Shown: in pieces, positions 61,885-64,000 of the stretch
How the letters are laid out: every line of letters begins with the position of its first letter
How positions within the stretch are numbered: the first letter of the stretch is position 1
Assembly: GCA_020636135.1 (NCBI GenBank)
Contig: JACJYK010000003.1
Coordinates: 248,001-312,000, forward strand
DNA: 64,000 bases
Source: Lewinellaceae bacterium
Lineage (GTDB): Bacteria > Bacteroidota > Bacteroidia > Chitinophagales > Saprospiraceae
Direction of reading: 5' to 3'
Program-made: the position numbers and the translations under genes
The notes under the pieces: generated by a model
Told to the model about the DNA's origin: nothing
Database searches by the model: none
What the model saw: the letters and a program-made list of their open reading frames with translations, nothing else

Positions 61885-62848
61885 GGACCCTTCACTTCAC
61901 GGCAAAGATAGCTCTTTCAGCAGCCAAATAAAGGCCTGCCGTGAAGAGTACCGGGTTTTTTGCCAGGGGCGGAGTGATTTGCCGTTGTACCTCGACCCGC
62001 GCTGGCTGGATACGGTATGCGGTACCCAGGGGTGGAGTGCGGCTATCGCCACTGATGCCGCTGGAGTACTGACCTTTGCATTGCCATTCCAATTTGGATA
62101 CCGGTATCGCCTATTCCGGTTGTTGCACACGCCGCTGTTTACGCCCTATGTTGGACCCTTCCTGGCTGAAGACCCGGTAAAAACCACGGTGCATGCGTTT
62201 TTACACCGGTATCAGGAACAGGTCCATCAAGCGATGACAAGGTGGCGGCGGGTACGTTTCATCCGCTGGAAATTGCATTATACCATACCCCATGATCTGC
62301 CTTTCCGGTGGGAAGGGATGCAAAACAAGCCCAGGGTCACCCATCTCATTCAACCGGGTGAAACCCCGGAGCAGCATTTTGCTGCACTGGATAAAAAAAT
62401 GCAGCGGGACATCCGCCAGGCCCAGCGAAAATACCGGATTGTCGAGGTGACTGATCAGGAAGCGTTTACCCGGCAGGCCATCGGGCATCTCGAGGAGCGC
62501 AGGGTAGGGAACCTGGCAGCTTACCGCCAGGCGTTGATGAACATCCTCGGCGAATATCAGGGTTCTGATCGGTTGAAGGCCAGGCTTGCGGTTGACGAGC
62601 AGGGCAAAACCATGGCTGGCGCCCTCTTCGTAGCGGACGCGGATTCCGTCTATTACCTGACCGCCTTCCGGGATACCCGCATTTCCAATAACCAGGGTAA
62701 TAGTCTCCTGGTGTGGCAGGGCATTAAATGGGCGCTGAAAACCGGACGTATCTTCGATTTTGAGGGCAGCAGCATCCCGGGAGTGGCCACGTATTTCAAG
62801 CGATTTGGGGCGGAACAAATCCAGTGCATTGAAGTCTTCCGCCCATGA
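61883..62848 (+). CDS. BioF2/FemAB-like acyltransferase 1
   Basis: A 321-aa protein of the GNAT/FemAB-like superfamily. The first half has LPLYLDPRWLDTVCG and LHTPLFTPYVGPFLAE. The second half has DKKMQRDIRQAQRKY, GALFVADADSVYYL and GRIFDFEGSSIPGVATYFKRFGAE, which resembles the BioF2-like acetyltransferase (Acetyltransf_6) C-terminus. It probably adds an acyl or aminoacyl group to a glycan or lipid precursor. ATG 61883 is the only usable start; it overlaps rsmG's ATG. Its stop overlaps the next gene's ATG by 4 nt. Confidence 0.75.
   Translation: MDPSLHGKDSSFSSQIKACREEYRVFCQGRSDLPLYLDPRWLDTVCGTQGWSAAIATDAAGVLTFALPFQFGYRYRLFRLLHTPLFTPYVGPFLAEDPVKTTVHAFLHRYQEQVHQAMTRWRRVRFIRWKLHYTIPHDLPFRWEGMQNKPRVTHLIQPGETPEQHFAALDKKMQRDIRQAQRKYRIVEVTDQEAFTRQAIGHLEERRVGNLAAYRQALMNILGEYQGSDRLKARLAVDEQGKTMAGALFVADADSVYYLTAFRDTRISNNQGNSLLVWQGIKWALKTGRIFDFEGSSIPGVATYFKRFGAEQIQCIEVFRP
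61903..61910 (-). promoter_or_regulatory. -7 element of rsmG
   Basis: TATCTTTG on the minus strand, exact TAnnTTTG match, 19 nt before the rsmG ATG. It lies inside the acyltransferase coding sequence (codons 7-10). Confidence 0.55.
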
Positions 62849-63762
62849 AAAACCACACATTACACCAGCTCATCGAGGATCATCCGCAAGTTCCTTTTTT
62901 CCTGAAGCCCAGCTGGATGGAGGTGGTCTGTCCAGGTGAATGGGATGTGATCGCCCAGGAGAAAGACGGTAAACTACAGGCATTCATACCCTTCCGTTTG
63001 CGTAATAAATGGGGATATCGCATCGTCACCACGCCATATCTTACCCCGCATTCCGGACCCTGGATCGCGGAAGGGATGGATAATGGTTCAGCAATTGTGG
63101 AATTGGCCAAGCAAATGGTTGCTTACGATTATGTGCATTTATCCCTTGATCCGGTGTTAAAACACCCCGTTAGCTGGAATTCCTATCTGCAATTTTCGGC
63201 AGAGCCAACCTTTATATTGTCCGGATCCATGGACGACATTTACCCGGGTTTACAGAAAAAACTCCGTCAGCAGCTAAACCAAAGTCAGGGTCAGTTTAAA
63301 AGCAGAGCGATCGATGCAGATGCCTTTTTCGCCCTGATTTCTCAATCCTTCCAACGGCGATCCAGTCAGGTTCCATTTTCACGAACTTTGATCGGGCGGA
63401 TAGTAATGCACATCCGGAAACACCGGTCGGGAGATCTCATGGGGGCATTGGATGCTAACGGTGAACTTTTAGCGGCAACCCTGTATTACGAAGACCAGAA
63501 TTGCATATATAGCCTCTTGAGTGGACAAAACTATGCTGAAGGTCCACGTAATGCCCATAAATGGCTGCATTATGAGATCATCAAATATGGCATTGGACAA
63601 CAGAAGGGCATCAATTTTATGGGCAGCAAAATTCCCGGCGTCGCATTCTGGAACAGTTATTTTGGAGCTGAGGTCGGGTATTATTACCGCATTAAAAAAC
63701 ATCCTGGAGGTTTCCTTACCCGCCTGGACCAGATGCGAAACTTTTGGTCTTTCTCCGGTTAA
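62845..63762 (+). CDS. BioF2/FemAB-like acyltransferase 2
   Basis: A 305-aa paralogue of the preceding gene. VPFFLKPSWMEVVCP, VTTPYLTPHSGPWIAE and GINFMGSKIPGVAFWNSYFGAE align with its neighbour's segments across the whole length. The ATG overlaps the first gene's stop by 4 nt, so the pair is co-translated. Two similar enzymes suggest a glycan or lipid decorated twice, or two alternative acceptors. It ends tail-to-tail with the membrane gene on the other strand, overlapping by a few bases at the stops. Confidence 0.78.
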   Translation: MKNHTLHQLIEDHPQVPFFLKPSWMEVVCPGEWDVIAQEKDGKLQAFIPFRLRNKWGYRIVTTPYLTPHSGPWIAEGMDNGSAIVELAKQMVAYDYVHLSLDPVLKHPVSWNSYLQFSAEPTFILSGSMDDIYPGLQKKLRQQLNQSQGQFKSRAIDADAFFALISQSFQRRSSQVPFSRTLIGRIVMHIRKHRSGDLMGALDANGELLAATLYYEDQNCIYSLLSGQNYAEGPRNAHKWLHYEIIKYGIGQQKGINFMGSKIPGVAFWNSYFGAEVGYYYRIKKHPGGFLTRLDQMRNFWSFSG

Positions 63763-64000
63763 TTCCAGGTCTTTCTGGATTGAAACAGCATCCGCAATCC
63801 CACCAGTCCGTAAGCCAGAACCAACAAGGGCTCTGCCCACCACCAGGTATATCGCGGGATTTCCAATTTCCGGATCAAAGGGTACCGAACAGGCAAAACG
63901 GTCAGTGTGCATAAGATCCAGATCATCACCGTCCACCAGCCATGCCAAGTGAGGAGCAGGGTAATTAGTCCCAGGTAGTATATCCCCAGTGAAGCGCTTA
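63759..64000 (-). CDS. membrane protein, 5' end outside window
   Basis: The minus strand is open from the right edge to TAA at 63759-63761. The 79 visible residues include hydrophobic helices (YYLGLITLLLTWHGWW, VMIWILCTLTVLP) and WWWAEPLLVLAYGLVGLRMLF, ending SRKTWN. This resembles the C-terminal membrane part of polytopic proteins such as membrane-bound glycosyltransferases, but the family cannot be fixed. The TAA overlaps the stop of the convergent acyltransferase gene. Confidence 0.55.
   Translation of the reverse strand, partial: SASLGIYYLGLITLLLTWHGWWTVMIWILCTLTVLPVRYPLIRKLEIPRYTWWWAEPLLVLAYGLVGLRMLFQSRKTWN

Noticed and set aside
62201..62860. 219-aa open frame on the minus strand
   Set aside because: Antisense to acyltransferase gene 1, which has clear family motifs and a coupled neighbour.
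1..64000. tRNA, rRNA, CRISPR, insertion sequence, prophage
   Set aside because: I looked through intergenic stretches on both strands and saw no cloverleaf, direct-repeat array, transposase or phage gene; small ncRNAs cannot be excluded.

Overview
The window is a chromosomal segment of a Bacteroidetes bacterium, most likely of the Saprospirales/Chitinophagales side of the phylum. This rests on several signs. Gliding genes gldE-gldD sit beside ssb and mutY. DUF4175, DUF4294 and PD40-OmpA proteins are present. SecA is long (1102 aa). LspA and Tgt have phylum-type sequence features. A mevalonate-pathway gene (mvaD) is present. At least ten gene starts carry a Bacteroidetes -7 promoter element (TAnnTTTG). 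Shine-Dalgarno sites are mostly absent. I saw no prophage, transposase gene, CRISPR array, rRNA or tRNA. Nearly everything is core genome.

Layout. 1-5.3 kb: end of 6-phosphogluconolactonase, a GH63-type glucosidase, and uvrB on the other strand. 5.4-8.6 kb: alpha/beta hydrolase, S41 protease and tsaB. 8.6-10 kb: two ArsR-type regulators lacking cysteine, each with inverted repeats upstream. 10-12 kb: DUF2147 protein, a 78-aa anti-sigma-like protein, and recA. 12.1-16.3 kb (minus): orphan ECF sigma, mutY, ssb, gldE, gldD. 16.5-23.9 kb (minus): secA, SPOR protein, rodA, tgt and an LptF/G permease. 24.1-29.2 kb (minus): GAF-PP2C phosphatase, TM2-TPR-SHOCT protein, CBS-ACT protein, one-POTRA barrel protein and NAD kinase. 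29.3-30.7 kb: PrsW-like protease, MazG-like enzyme and dtd. 30.75-31.2 kb: a very AT-rich spacer with DnaA-box matches. 31.2-33 kb: heme A synthase and a hydrolase. 33.2-40.5 kb (minus): thrA-thrB-thrC, then an M1 metallopeptidase. 40.6-50.9 kb (minus): OmpA-PD40, PAP2-like, dapD and M1 lipoprotein; then DUF4175, RsbW-like kinase and ybeY. 51-57.8 kb: DUF4294, mvaD, rhodanese lipoprotein, alkyltransferase-like protein, a short TrpF-like protein, YqeY, ksgA, pdxA, DksA-like and lspA. 58-64 kb: deformylase, two OmpH/Skp chaperones, mannose-1-phosphate guanylyltransferase, rsmG, a tandem pair of BioF2/FemAB-like acyltransferases, and the end of a membrane protein.

The most interesting signal is not a gene. 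Two perfect copies of the 14-bp palindrome GTTCCACGTGGAAC lie 357 bp apart, one touching the thrC stop codon and one inside thrC. They match the parS centromere site bound by ParB. About 4.5 kb away, the 467-bp spacer between dtd and the heme A synthase gene has three exact TTWTNCACA boxes, one near-match, and an E. coli-like 13-mer. Together they suggest the window covers the replication-origin region. This is inference from sequence: I could not compute GC skew, and dnaA, parA and parB are not in view.

Many genes form tight units with 1- or 4-nt stop/start overlaps (TAATG or ATGA): tgt-lptF, thrB-thrC, dtd-mazG, dapD-PAP2-like, gldE-gldD, ksgA-yqeY, mvaD-rhodanese, and the acyltransferase pair.
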